Of a stretch of 38,121 bases of DNA, positions 31,171 through 38,121 are shown in pieces. Position 1 is the stretch's first letter; the number at the start of each line of letters is the position of its first letter. The stretch comes from Solirubrobacteraceae bacterium (GTDB lineage: Bacteria; Actinomycetota; Thermoleophilia; Solirubrobacterales; Solirubrobacteraceae): NCBI GenBank assembly GCA_017882465.1, contig JADGPN010000008.1, positions 1 to 38,121 on the forward strand, read 5' to 3'. Below the pieces are notes generated by a model. It saw only the letters and a list, made by a program, of their open reading frames with translations. It ran no database searches and was not told where the DNA came from. Made by a program: the position numbers and the translations under genes.

Positions 31171-32495
31171 GCATTCACATCCTGTTCGAGGGCATCGACG
31201 AGCCCGGGCTCAACCGGCTCGAGGTGTATCAGCGCCGCGGCGGCTACCAGGCCCTGCGCACGGCGCTGGCGATGTCGCGCGAGGATGTGCTCGGAGAGCT
31301 GCTCACCTCGGAGATCAGGGGCCGCGGCGGAGCCGGGTTCCAGATGGGCAAGAAGATCTCCTTCCTGCCCCGCGGTGATATGGACAAGTACCTGGTCTGC
31401 AACGCTGACGAATCCGAGCCGGGCACGTTCAAGGACCGGGAGCTGATGCAGAAGAGCCCGCACATGCTGATCGAGGGGATCGTGATCGCCTCCTATGCGG
31501 CCGGAATCGGCCGCTCCTTCATCTACATCCGCGGCGAGTACGACTACCAGGCGGACATCCTCGAGGCGGCGATCGCGGAGGCCTACGAGGCCGGATACCT
31601 GGGCGAGCAGATCCTCGGCTCGGACCACAGCCTCTCGCTGGTGCTGCACCGCGGCGCGGGCGCATACATCTGCGGCGAGGAGACGGGGCTGCTCGACTCG
31701 CTGGAGGGCAAGCGCGGGAACCCGCGGCTGAAGCCCCCGTTCCCCGCCATCCAGGGTCTCTACCAGGGCCCGACGCTGATCAACAACGTGGAGACGCTCT
31801 CCACCGTCCCGCACATCATCCGGATGGGCGCAGCCCAGTACGCGGAGATCGGCACCCAGACCTCGACCGGCACCAAGCTGGTGTCGATCTCGGGCGACGT
31901 GCAGCGGCCCGGCAACTACGAGATCGCGCTCGGCATCCCCAGCCGGGAGATCATCTACGGGCTGGCCGGCGGCCCGGCCGACGGCCGCGAGGTGAAGCTG
32001 TGGTTCCCCGGCGGCTCGAGCGCGCCGGTCCTGACCAAGGACGACCTCGACGTACCCTACGACTTCGACTCGCTGGCCAAGGCGGGGACGATGCTCGGCT
32101 CCGGCGCGATCATCGTGGTCGACGACTCTCATCGCGTGCTCGACGTCGCCTACAAGCTGGCCAAGTTCTACGCCCACGAGTCGTGCGGCAAGTGCGTCCC
32201 CTGCCGCGAGGGCACCAACTGGACCGTGAAGATGCTGCAGCGCATCGAAGCGGGTGAGGCGACGCCGATGGACCTTGACATCATGGCCTCCGTCCAGGAT
32301 GAGATCATCGGCAACTGCCTGTGCGTGCTCGGCGATGCGATGGCGATGCCCGTCGGCTCGATCATCAAGAAGTTCCGCGCCGAGCTCGAGGAGCACATCG
32401 AGGCAGCCAGGGAGAGGGCGGGAATCGGGTCGCTTGAGAACGTGATTCCGGTCGGCGTGGCCGATGCGCACGCCGGACCCCTCCCGGTGCATTGA
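31167..32495 (+). CDS. nuoF: NADH-quinone oxidoreductase subunit F (NADH-binding)
   Basis: The 442-residue subunit oxidises NADH with FMN and passes electrons to cluster N3. RGRGGAGFQMGKK binds the nucleotide, CNADESEPGTFKDRE follows, and GAGAYICGEETGLLDSLEG is the FMN segment. Cluster N3 is held by ESCGKCVPCREG and the later Cys in GNCLCVLGD. The start at 31167 overlaps nuoE by 4 bp; its TGA overlaps the nuoG start by one base. Confidence 0.96.
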   Translation: MSIHILFEGIDEPGLNRLEVYQRRGGYQALRTALAMSREDVLGELLTSEIRGRGGAGFQMGKKISFLPRGDMDKYLVCNADESEPGTFKDRELMQKSPHMLIEGIVIASYAAGIGRSFIYIRGEYDYQADILEAAIAEAYEAGYLGEQILGSDHSLSLVLHRGAGAYICGEETGLLDSLEGKRGNPRLKPPFPAIQGLYQGPTLINNVETLSTVPHIIRMGAAQYAEIGTQTSTGTKLVSISGDVQRPGNYEIALGIPSREIIYGLAGGPADGREVKLWFPGGSSAPVLTKDDLDVPYDFDSLAKAGTMLGSGAIIVVDDSHRVLDVAYKLAKFYAHESCGKCVPCREGTNWTVKMLQRIEAGEATPMDLDIMASVQDEIIGNCLCVLGDAMAMPVGSIIKKFRAELEEHIEAARERAGIGSLENVIPVGVADAHAGPLPVH

Positions 32496-34993
32496 TGCCA
32501 CGGCCCGAGCAGAAAGAGATCCAGTTCACGATCGACGGCCGCGAGGTCCGGGCGATCGAGGGCGCGATGCTGGTCGACGCCGCCAAGCACGGCGACGTCG
32601 AGATCCCCTTCTTCTGTTACGAGCCCAAGCTGGGCAACCCCGTCGGGGCCTGTCGCATGTGCCTGGTCGAGATCGAGGGGATCCCCAAGCTCCAGACCTC
32701 GTGCTCGACGCCGGTCAAGGACGGCATGGTCGTGCACACGCAGACCGACCGCGTGCACGCGGCGCAGAACGCGGTGGTCGAGTTCCTGCTCGTCAACCAC
32801 CCGCTCGACTGCCCGGTGTGCGACAAGGGCGGTGAGTGCCCGCTGCAGGACATCACCTTCGGCTGGGGGCGCGGTCGCTCGCGGTTCATCGAGCCGAAGC
32901 GGCACTTCGTCAAGCCGCTGTCGCTCTCGCCGCTGGTGGCGATCGACCGCGAGCGCTGCATCCTCTGCTACCGCTGCGTGCGCTTCTCCCAGGAGGTGGC
33001 CGAGGACTACCAGCTCATCTTCGCCGAGCGCGGCGCGCACACGTACGTGTCCACATTCGACGGCCATCCGTACGTGGCCCCGTTCAGCGGCAACATCATC
33101 GAGCTGTGCCCGGTCGGCGCGCTGACGTCGAAGCCCTATCGGTTCCGGGCGCGGCCATGGGACATCGAGGGCGCGGGCGGCATCTGCACCCTCTGCCCGT
33201 CGCAGTGCAATGTGCAGTTCACCGTGCGCGACGAGACGGTCATGCGCGTGCTGGCCCGCGAGAACGACGAGGTCGACGACGGCTGGCTGTGCGACAAGGG
33301 CCGCTTCGCGTACCAGTCGATCCACGTCGACGAGCGCATCGCCGCGCCGCTGGTGCGCGACGGCGGCGAGCTGCGTGAGGTGTCGTGGGAGCGGGCGCTC
33401 TCGGTGGCGGCCGGACTCGCGCGCCACCGCGGGCGCGTCGGGGCGCTCGTGGGCGGACAGGCGACGAACGAGGAGGGGTTCCTGCTGCAGAGCCTGATGC
33501 GCCAGGGCCTCGAGTCGCCCGACATCGACTCGCGCGGCCGCGCCTCGGTTCCGCTCGAGCTCGGCCGCGCGCTGGCGGCACCGTCGCTGCAGGCAGCCGT
33601 CCCGGATCTCGAATTCGCCCACACGGTGCTCGTGCTCGGCTGCGAGCCGCTCGACGACGCGCCGATCCTCGACCTGCGGATCCGCAAGGGCGTGCGCCGG
33701 CGGGGCGTGAACCTGGCCATCGCCAGCGCCCGCCCGAGCGCGCTGGACGCCAACGCCAAGCTGTCGCTGCGCTACCCGCCCGGGACCGAGGCGGCGTTCC
33801 TGGCCGAGCTCGCGGCAGCGCTGGCCGGTCCGCCGAGCTCCGGCGACATCAGCGCGCTGGCCAAGCTGCTGCTCGAGGGCGGCGAGGACGTGGTCATACT
33901 GTGGGGCGAGCGGGTGGCCGCCGACGCACTGCCGACGCTGCTGCGGATCGCCGAACGCCTGGGCCTGAGCGGCCGCGCCGGGGCGGGCCTGCTCGAGGTC
34001 CCGTCCGGGGCCAACGGACGCGGCCTCCGTGAGGCAGGCGTGCTTCCGGGCGTCGGCCCCGGCTACGCGCCGGCGCCGGCAGGCCGCAGCGCGGCCCAGA
34101 TCGCCGCGGCCGCGGCCGACGGAAGGCTGACGGCCCTGTACCTGTTCCAGACCGACCCGGTGCGCGAGCTTCCCGACCGCGCGCTGTGGGAGGCGGCGCT
34201 GCATCGCGCCGCGCTGGTGGTCGCGCACGCGTCCGTCCTGACCGAGGGCATCCGGGAGCACGCCGCGGTCGTGTTCCCAGCCGAGTCGCACGCCGAGAAG
34301 GAGGGGACCGTCGTCCACCCCGACGGGCGCCTCCAGCGCCTACGCGGCGCGATCGGCCATCCGAACCAGGTCCGCGCCGGCTGGTCGGTGCTGGCCGAGA
34401 TCTCGGCCCGGGTCGGGCATGACCAGGGTGTCCTCACCAGCCCGATGGCCTGGGAGCAGCTCGTCGCGGCGGTTCCGTTCTATGCGGGACTGACCCTGCA
34501 GGAGATCGGCGGGCGCGGCGTGCGCTGGCCTGACCGGGCCCAGGCGGCGCAGATGCCCGCCGGCTCGGCGCCCAGCGCCCCGGCGCCCCCCGGCGGCTCC
34601 GCGTCGAGCGCTCCGGTCGCCGGCGCGCCGGCCAATGGCGGGCTGCGGCTGGGGTCCTATCGACCGATCTGGGCCTCGCCCGAGGTGGAGATCTCGCCGG
34701 CGCTCAAGTTCACGATCTGCCGCCAGCACGTCGAGCTCTCCCCGCAGGACGCGGCGCGGCTCGGGATCGACCACGGCGAGGCGGTGGAGGTTTCACAGCT
34801 GGATGGCTCGAGCGCCGCGTATTCGGGCGAGGCCGGAAGCCAAGCGCGCGGCAAGCTCGAGGGGACGCGGGTGCACGGCACCGCGGCGGTGCGCTCCGGC
34901 GTCCCGCAGGGCACGGCGTTCCTCGCCGACGGGATCGCGCAGGACTCCGCGAACGAGCTCACCGAGGCCGTGGTGGAGGTGCGCAAGCCGTGA
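32495..34993 (+). CDS. nuoG: NADH-quinone oxidoreductase subunit G
   Basis: The 832-residue iron-sulfur subunit begins with a ferredoxin domain (N1b: Cys41, Cys53, Cys56, Cys70). HPLDCPVCDKGGEC follows for N5, and CILCYRC with a distant ELCPVGAL for N4. The segment CTLCPSQC plus a Cys 27 residues later matches the C-x2-C-x3-C-x27-C pattern of the off-path N7 cluster. The molybdopterin-oxidoreductase-like domain fills about 220-690. A Pro/Ala/Ser-rich linker (about 685-710) separates it from a terminal domain that resembles the dinucleotide-binding fold. The start is ATG 32495 at TGATG; a TTG at 32492 is less likely. The stop overlaps nuoH. Confidence 0.95.
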   Translation: MPRPEQKEIQFTIDGREVRAIEGAMLVDAAKHGDVEIPFFCYEPKLGNPVGACRMCLVEIEGIPKLQTSCSTPVKDGMVVHTQTDRVHAAQNAVVEFLLVNHPLDCPVCDKGGECPLQDITFGWGRGRSRFIEPKRHFVKPLSLSPLVAIDRERCILCYRCVRFSQEVAEDYQLIFAERGAHTYVSTFDGHPYVAPFSGNIIELCPVGALTSKPYRFRARPWDIEGAGGICTLCPSQCNVQFTVRDETVMRVLARENDEVDDGWLCDKGRFAYQSIHVDERIAAPLVRDGGELREVSWERALSVAAGLARHRGRVGALVGGQATNEEGFLLQSLMRQGLESPDIDSRGRASVPLELGRALAAPSLQAAVPDLEFAHTVLVLGCEPLDDAPILDLRIRKGVRRRGVNLAIASARPSALDANAKLSLRYPPGTEAAFLAELAAALAGPPSSGDISALAKLLLEGGEDVVILWGERVAADALPTLLRIAERLGLSGRAGAGLLEVPSGANGRGLREAGVLPGVGPGYAPAPAGRSAAQIAAAAADGRLTALYLFQTDPVRELPDRALWEAALHRAALVVAHASVLTEGIREHAAVVFPAESHAEKEGTVVHPDGRLQRLRGAIGHPNQVRAGWSVLAEISARVGHDQGVLTSPMAWEQLVAAVPFYAGLTLQEIGGRGVRWPDRAQAAQMPAGSAPSAPAPPGGSASSAPVAGAPANGGLRLGSYRPIWASPEVEISPALKFTICRQHVELSPQDAARLGIDHGEAVEVSQLDGSSAAYSGEAGSQARGKLEGTRVHGTAAVRSGVPQGTAFLADGIAQDSANELTEAVVEVRKP

Positions 34994-36009
34994 CGCCCTT
35001 CGGCATCGTCGGCTACTACGAGCTGTGGTGGGTCGCGATCCTCAAGGCGCTGGTGATCTTCGGACTCGCGTTCGCGATCCTGCCCCTGCTGACGGTCTAT
35101 GAGCGCAAGCTGCTCGGCCGCTTCCAGGGCCGCTACGGCCCCAACCGCGTCGGCCCCTACGGCCTGATGCAGCCGCTGGCCGAGATCCTCAAATTCGCCA
35201 CCAAGGAGGGGTTCCGGCCGACGACCTCGGTCGCCTACATGTTCCGGCTCGCGCCGGTGATCGCGATCCTGACCGCGGTCGGGGCGCTGGCGCTGATCCC
35301 GTTCGGCGACGTGCAGCACATCTTCGGCGAGCGGGTGGGGCTGTACGGCATCGACGTGTCGGTCGGCCCCCTGTACGTGTTCGCGCTGGCCGGGATCTCG
35401 TTCTACGGGATCATGCTCGGCGGCTGGGCGTCCGGCTCCAAGTACTCGTTCCTCGGGGCGATGCGCGGCGCCGCGCAGCTGATCTCCTATGAGGTATCGC
35501 AGGGACTGGCGCTGGTCGGCGTGGTGATGACGGCCGGGACGCTGTCCCTCACCGGGATCGTCCACGCGCAGCTCGGCATGTGGTACATCGTGCCGCAGTT
35601 CGTCGGCTTCCTCGTCTTCCTGGCGGCGTCCTTCGCCGAGACCAACCGCGCGCCGTTCGATCTCGTCGAGGCCGACGCCGAGCTGGTCGCCGGGTACTTC
35701 ACCGAGTACGGGGGCACCCCGTTCGTGGCCTATCTGTTCGCCGAGTACATGAACATGATGGTCGTCTCCGGAATCGCGGTGACGATGTTCCTCGGCGGGT
35801 GGCTGCTGCCGTTCGGGATCCATCCGCCCGGGTGGGTCGACCCGATCGTGGTGTTCGCGAAGATGATGATCTTCATCACCTTTTTCATCTGGATCCGGGC
35901 GACCCTGCCCCGGCTCCGCTACGACCAGCTGATGTCGTTCGGGTGGAAGGTGCTGCTTCCGCTGGCAACCCTCAACGTGCTGGTAACAGCGATCCTGGTG
36001 GTGTCATGA
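34990..36009 (+). CDS. nuoH: NADH-quinone oxidoreductase subunit H
   Basis: The 339-residue membrane subunit has about eight helices and forms the quinone entry at the junction with the hydrophilic arm. Conserved loops are [31 protein letters not shown] and [20 protein letters not shown] with the following GYFTEYGG. The start is GTG at 34990, overlapping the nuoG stop (GTGA); the stop overlaps nuoI as ATGA. Confidence 0.96.
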   Translation: MTPFGIVGYYELWWVAILKALVIFGLAFAILPLLTVYERKLLGRFQGRYGPNRVGPYGLMQPLAEILKFATKEGFRPTTSVAYMFRLAPVIAILTAVGALALIPFGDVQHIFGERVGLYGIDVSVGPLYVFALAGISFYGIMLGGWASGSKYSFLGAMRGAAQLISYEVSQGLALVGVVMTAGTLSLTGIVHAQLGMWYIVPQFVGFLVFLAASFAETNRAPFDLVEADAELVAGYFTEYGGTPFVAYLFAEYMNMMVVSGIAVTMFLGGWLLPFGIHPPGWVDPIVVFAKMMIFITFFIWIRATLPRLRYDQLMSFGWKVLLPLATLNVLVTAILVVS

Positions 36010-36539
36010 GCTACAACCCCGGCGAAGACGTGATCGAAGTCGTCCGCGGGCCCGCCCCGGGAGCGGCGGCCGGCGCGTACCGCGCGTTCGGCGAGACGCT
36101 GCGGGGTCTGAAGACCACGTTCGCGCGGATCGTCGAAGGGCCGACCACGATTCAGTACCCGGAGGAGAAGACGCCCGTCTATCCCCGCTTCCGCGGCCGC
36201 CACAAGCTCCACCGCTTTGAGGACACGGGCCTTGAGAAGTGCGTCGGCTGCTCGCTCTGTGCCGCGGCGTGCCCGGCTGACTGCATCCGCGTGGTGGCGG
36301 CCGAGAACACCCCGGTGAACCGCGTGTCCGCCGGCGAGCGCTACGCCGCCGTGTACGAGATCAACCTGAGCCGCTGCATCTTCTGCGGCTACTGCGAGGT
36401 CGCGTGCCCGTTCGATGCCATCACCATGGGCCACGACTACGAGATGTCGGACTACACCCGCTCCGATCTCATCTTCACCAAGGAGATGCTGCTGGCCGAG
36501 CCGATCGAGCGTACGCCGCTGCGGTCCGAGGGAGAGTAG
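36006..36539 (+). CDS. nuoI: NADH-quinone oxidoreductase subunit I
   Basis: The 177-residue subunit carries two [4Fe-4S] clusters (N6a and N6b) in paired ferredoxin motifs, [15 protein letters not shown] and [15 protein letters not shown]. The helical N-terminal half ([20 protein letters not shown]) lies along the membrane. It passes electrons from NuoG to NuoB. It overlaps nuoH by 4 bp; nuoJ starts 7 bp after its stop. Confidence 0.96.
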   Translation: MSYNPGEDVIEVVRGPAPGAAAGAYRAFGETLRGLKTTFARIVEGPTTIQYPEEKTPVYPRFRGRHKLHRFEDTGLEKCVGCSLCAAACPADCIRVVAAENTPVNRVSAGERYAAVYEINLSRCIFCGYCEVACPFDAITMGHDYEMSDYTRSDLIFTKEMLLAEPIERTPLRSEGE

Positions 36540-36546
36540 GCCGCTC

Positions 36547-37143
36547 ATGGCTCCCGTGTTCTTCTTCCTCGCCGCGCTCGGAGCGCTGTCGGGAGCGATC
36601 GGCGTCGTCATGCTCCGTAATCCGTTCTACAGCGTGCTGGCGCTGGTCTTTCACCTGATCTCGCTGGCGGCCCTGTTCCTGCTGCTACGAGCGGAGTTCG
36701 TGGCCGCCGCCCAAGTGATCGTCTACGCCGGAGCGGTGATGGTCCTGTACGTGTTCGTGGTCGCCTACGTCGGTAGTGGCGAAGAGCTGACCAGCGGCGG
36801 CGGGCTGCGCGTCCTCGGGCCGGTGTTCGCGCTCGTGCTGGCGATCGAGTTGTGCATCGCCATGCTCGGCTCGGCGCTGAAGGGCATCTCGGGCAAGGGC
36901 GCACCGTACATCCCCGGATTCGGGTCGCCGCGCCACATCGGCACCCTCTTCCTGACCAAGTACCTGTTCCCGTTCGAGGTCGCATCGCTGCTGTTGCTGG
37001 TCGCCGCCATTGGGGCGGTCGTGCTCGCGCGGCGCCGCCGCGGCCTCGAGGCCGACCCCGAGTACCAGGCCAGGCTCCACAAGCCGGTCTCGCACCTGGC
37101 CGGATCGATGGCCGAGAGCGTCGGCGCCCGGAGGGATCGATAA
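36547..37143 (+). CDS. nuoJ: NADH-quinone oxidoreductase subunit J
   Basis: The 198-residue membrane subunit has five helices. The first two contain GVVMLRNPFYSVLALVFHL, and the third holds VIVYAGAVMVLYVFVV, the family's bulged helix that couples quinone reduction to proton pumping. A loop of about 50 residues precedes the last helix (LLLLVAAIGAVVLARRRR), followed by a polar tail. The start at 36547 fits the family. It is followed by the only large gap in the operon. Confidence 0.95.
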   Translation: MAPVFFFLAALGALSGAIGVVMLRNPFYSVLALVFHLISLAALFLLLRAEFVAAAQVIVYAGAVMVLYVFVVAYVGSGEELTSGGGLRVLGPVFALVLAIELCIAMLGSALKGISGKGAPYIPGFGSPRHIGTLFLTKYLFPFEVASLLLLVAAIGAVVLARRRRGLEADPEYQARLHKPVSHLAGSMAESVGARRDR

Positions 37144-37309
37144 CCGTGGTCGGCCGCGGAAATACGGTCGCACCGAGAGGGTCGACTGGTGGATGGCGGG
37201 CGAGGACGCAGGAGCCGACGCGCAGCAGCGCTGCGCGAGGCGACGAGGACGTGGCCCGCCGGCGCCAGGCGGCGCTCGAATGCGAGCGGATTGACGGGGG
37301 CGGCCACTA
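37144..37309 (+). other. 166-bp gap between nuoJ and nuoK with a possible small coding frame
   Basis: This is the only gap of any size in an operon whose other junctions overlap or nearly touch. A frame from GTG 37146 would give 54 residues and ends in TAA at 37308-37310, overlapping the nuoK ATG by one base (TAATG). Its codon use is less clean than that of the nuo genes. A second frame (through VDWWMAGEDAGADAQQR) looks as coding-like in its first half, so a frameshifted remnant is also possible. No product is recognised. Confidence 0.3.
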
Positions 37310-37609
37310 ATGGCGATCGGCTGGTACCTGGTCGTCTCGGCGCTGATCTTCGTGATCGGCGCGGCCGGCGTGCTCACCCGCCGCAACCCGCTGGTGATCC
37401 TGCTCTGCCTCGAGCTGATGCTGAACGCCGCCAACCTGGCGCTGGTCGCCTTCGCCCGGCTGCACGGCCGCGAGGACGGGCAGATCTTTGCGCTGATCGT
37501 GTTGGTCGTGGCCGCCTGCGAGGTGACGGTGGGCCTTGGGCTGATCGTCGCGATGTACCGCCGCGGGCTCCCGATCGACGTCGACGAGCTCAACGAGCTC
37601 AACGGTTAG
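37310..37609 (+). CDS. nuoK: NADH-quinone oxidoreductase subunit K
   Basis: The 99-residue three-helix membrane subunit contributes to the proton path. It has VLTRRNPLVILLCLELMLNA with the conserved helix-2 glutamate, and VLVVAACEVTVGLGLIVAMY with the helix-3 glutamate. The tail ends YRRGLPIDVDELNELNG. Its ATG overlaps the TAA of the small frame upstream, and nuoL begins directly after its TAG with no gap. Confidence 0.96.
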   Translation: MAIGWYLVVSALIFVIGAAGVLTRRNPLVILLCLELMLNAANLALVAFARLHGREDGQIFALIVLVVAACEVTVGLGLIVAMYRRGLPIDVDELNELNG

Positions 37610-38121
37610 ATGAGCACCACGACCCTGGCCTGGATCGTCTTGCTGTGCCCGCTCGTCGGGACGATCGTGATCGGCGCCGGCTTCAAGGTGCTCAAGGGAT
37701 CCGCCGCGGGCGTGATCGGGACCGCCGCCATCGGGCTCTCGTTCGCGTTCGCAATCGCGACGCTGATTTCGCTCCTCGGCCACGACCCACAGCACCGCGA
37801 GCTCACTTCCTCGGTGTGGGATTACGCCCGCACGCTGAACATCGACGCGCGGATGAACATCCTCGTCGACCCTCTGTCGGTGTTCATGCTCCTGGTCGTC
37901 ACCGGCGTGTCGACGCTGATCCACCTCTACTCGGTCGCGTACATGGAGTCCGATCGCGGCTACACGCGCTTCTTCGCGTATCTCAACTTCTTCGTCTTCT
38001 CGATGCTGCTGCTCGTGCTGGCGGGGAACTTCGTGCTGCTGATCGCCGGGTGGGCGTTCGTCGGCGCCGCCTCCTACATGCTGATCTCGTTCTGGTACCG
38101 GCGCACGACCGCGACCCGGGC
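37610..38121 (+). CDS. nuoL: NADH-quinone oxidoreductase subunit L, 5' part (cut by the window end)
   Basis: The first 170 residues of the antiporter-like proton-pumping subunit are present; the full protein would be about 620. Recognisable parts are NILVDPLSVFMLLVVTGVST and HLYSVAYM, then RFFAYLNFFVFSMLLLVLAG, followed by the fifth helix. In that helix the family motif GWExVG reads GWAFVGAASY, so the conserved Glu (E144 in E. coli) is Ala149. The usual Asp in the preceding LVLADN motif is also replaced (LVLAGN). The start codon directly follows the nuoK stop. Confidence 0.95.
   Translation, partial: MSTTTLAWIVLLCPLVGTIVIGAGFKVLKGSAAGVIGTAAIGLSFAFAIATLISLLGHDPQHRELTSSVWDYARTLNIDARMNILVDPLSVFMLLVVTGVSTLIHLYSVAYMESDRGYTRFFAYLNFFVFSMLLLVLAGNFVLLIAGWAFVGAASYMLISFWYRRTTATR

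Noticed and set aside
32168-34318. 716-codon open frame on the minus strand under nuoF and nuoG
   Set aside because: It is antisense to nuoF/nuoG, has low-complexity composition and no ribosome site; a shadow of the real genes' codon bias.
1-38121. CRISPR arrays, insertion sequences, prophage genes or integration sites
   Set aside because: No regularly spaced repeats, transposase or integrase motifs were seen, and the tRNA-Ser gene has no repeated 3' end nearby.

Overview
The window is a GC-rich (roughly 70% G+C) chromosomal segment from what looks like an actinobacterium. I infer the class Thermoleophilia (Solirubrobacterales-like) from the mix of families: a PAS/zinc-ribbon protein, a tiny hydrophobic membrane protein, a secreted protein with a Fn3-like domain of the SGTVNP...EYGTTTAYG type, an ether-lipid-synthase-like FAD oxidase, and the gene order nuoA to nuoL. 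This placement is not proven from the sequence. I see no phage, insertion sequence, CRISPR array or rRNA. No stretch over 300 bp lacks a gene; the longest non-coding gap is about 230-270 bp, before 18666.

Layout. 1-3554: the first codons of a minus-strand gene cut by the window edge, a patatin-like lipase and a GAF-PAS-GAF-PP2C phosphatase. 3674-5419: an FMN reductase and a YceI-like protein (minus, overlapping by 4 bp), divergent from a MarR regulator. 5633-9547: a LysR regulator with a large palindrome on its start codon, an AGPS-like FAD oxidase and an M29 aminopeptidase. 9586-9675: tRNA-Ser(GGA), followed by a strong hairpin. 9781-13642 (minus): an ECF sigma factor, its RskA-like anti-sigma factor and a secreted repeat protein broken by a one-base frameshift. 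13736-17879: a TetR regulator divergent from a Baeyer-Villiger-type monooxygenase, then a VOC protein divergent from a PLP-dependent decarboxylase.

17876-23183 holds the most unusual part. A control region with repeats precedes three tightly spaced genes: a circularly permuted ATP-grasp/alpha-E fusion, a transglutaminase-like cysteine protease, and a zinc-ribbon metallopeptidase. Clusters of this type have been predicted to make and remove peptide or amide conjugates, but their substrate is unknown. A PAS/zinc-ribbon protein and a 58-residue membrane protein follow.

24191-27674: serS on the minus strand with an unexpected start region, a divergent pair of lipoproteins (cytochrome c and cupredoxin-like), a flavin reductase and a four-helix membrane protein. 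27771-38121: respiratory complex I, nuoABCDEFGHIJKL, with nuoL cut by the window end. Almost all nuo junctions overlap by 1-10 bp; the exception is a 166-bp gap between nuoJ and nuoK. NuoL carries Ala where the family has a conserved Glu in the GWExVG motif.

Three genes have an anomaly that could be either real biology or assembly error: the YceI gene (ACG where ATG is expected), serS (GTT where the family start is expected) and the secreted protein (one missing C). Resequencing or comparison with close relatives would settle these.
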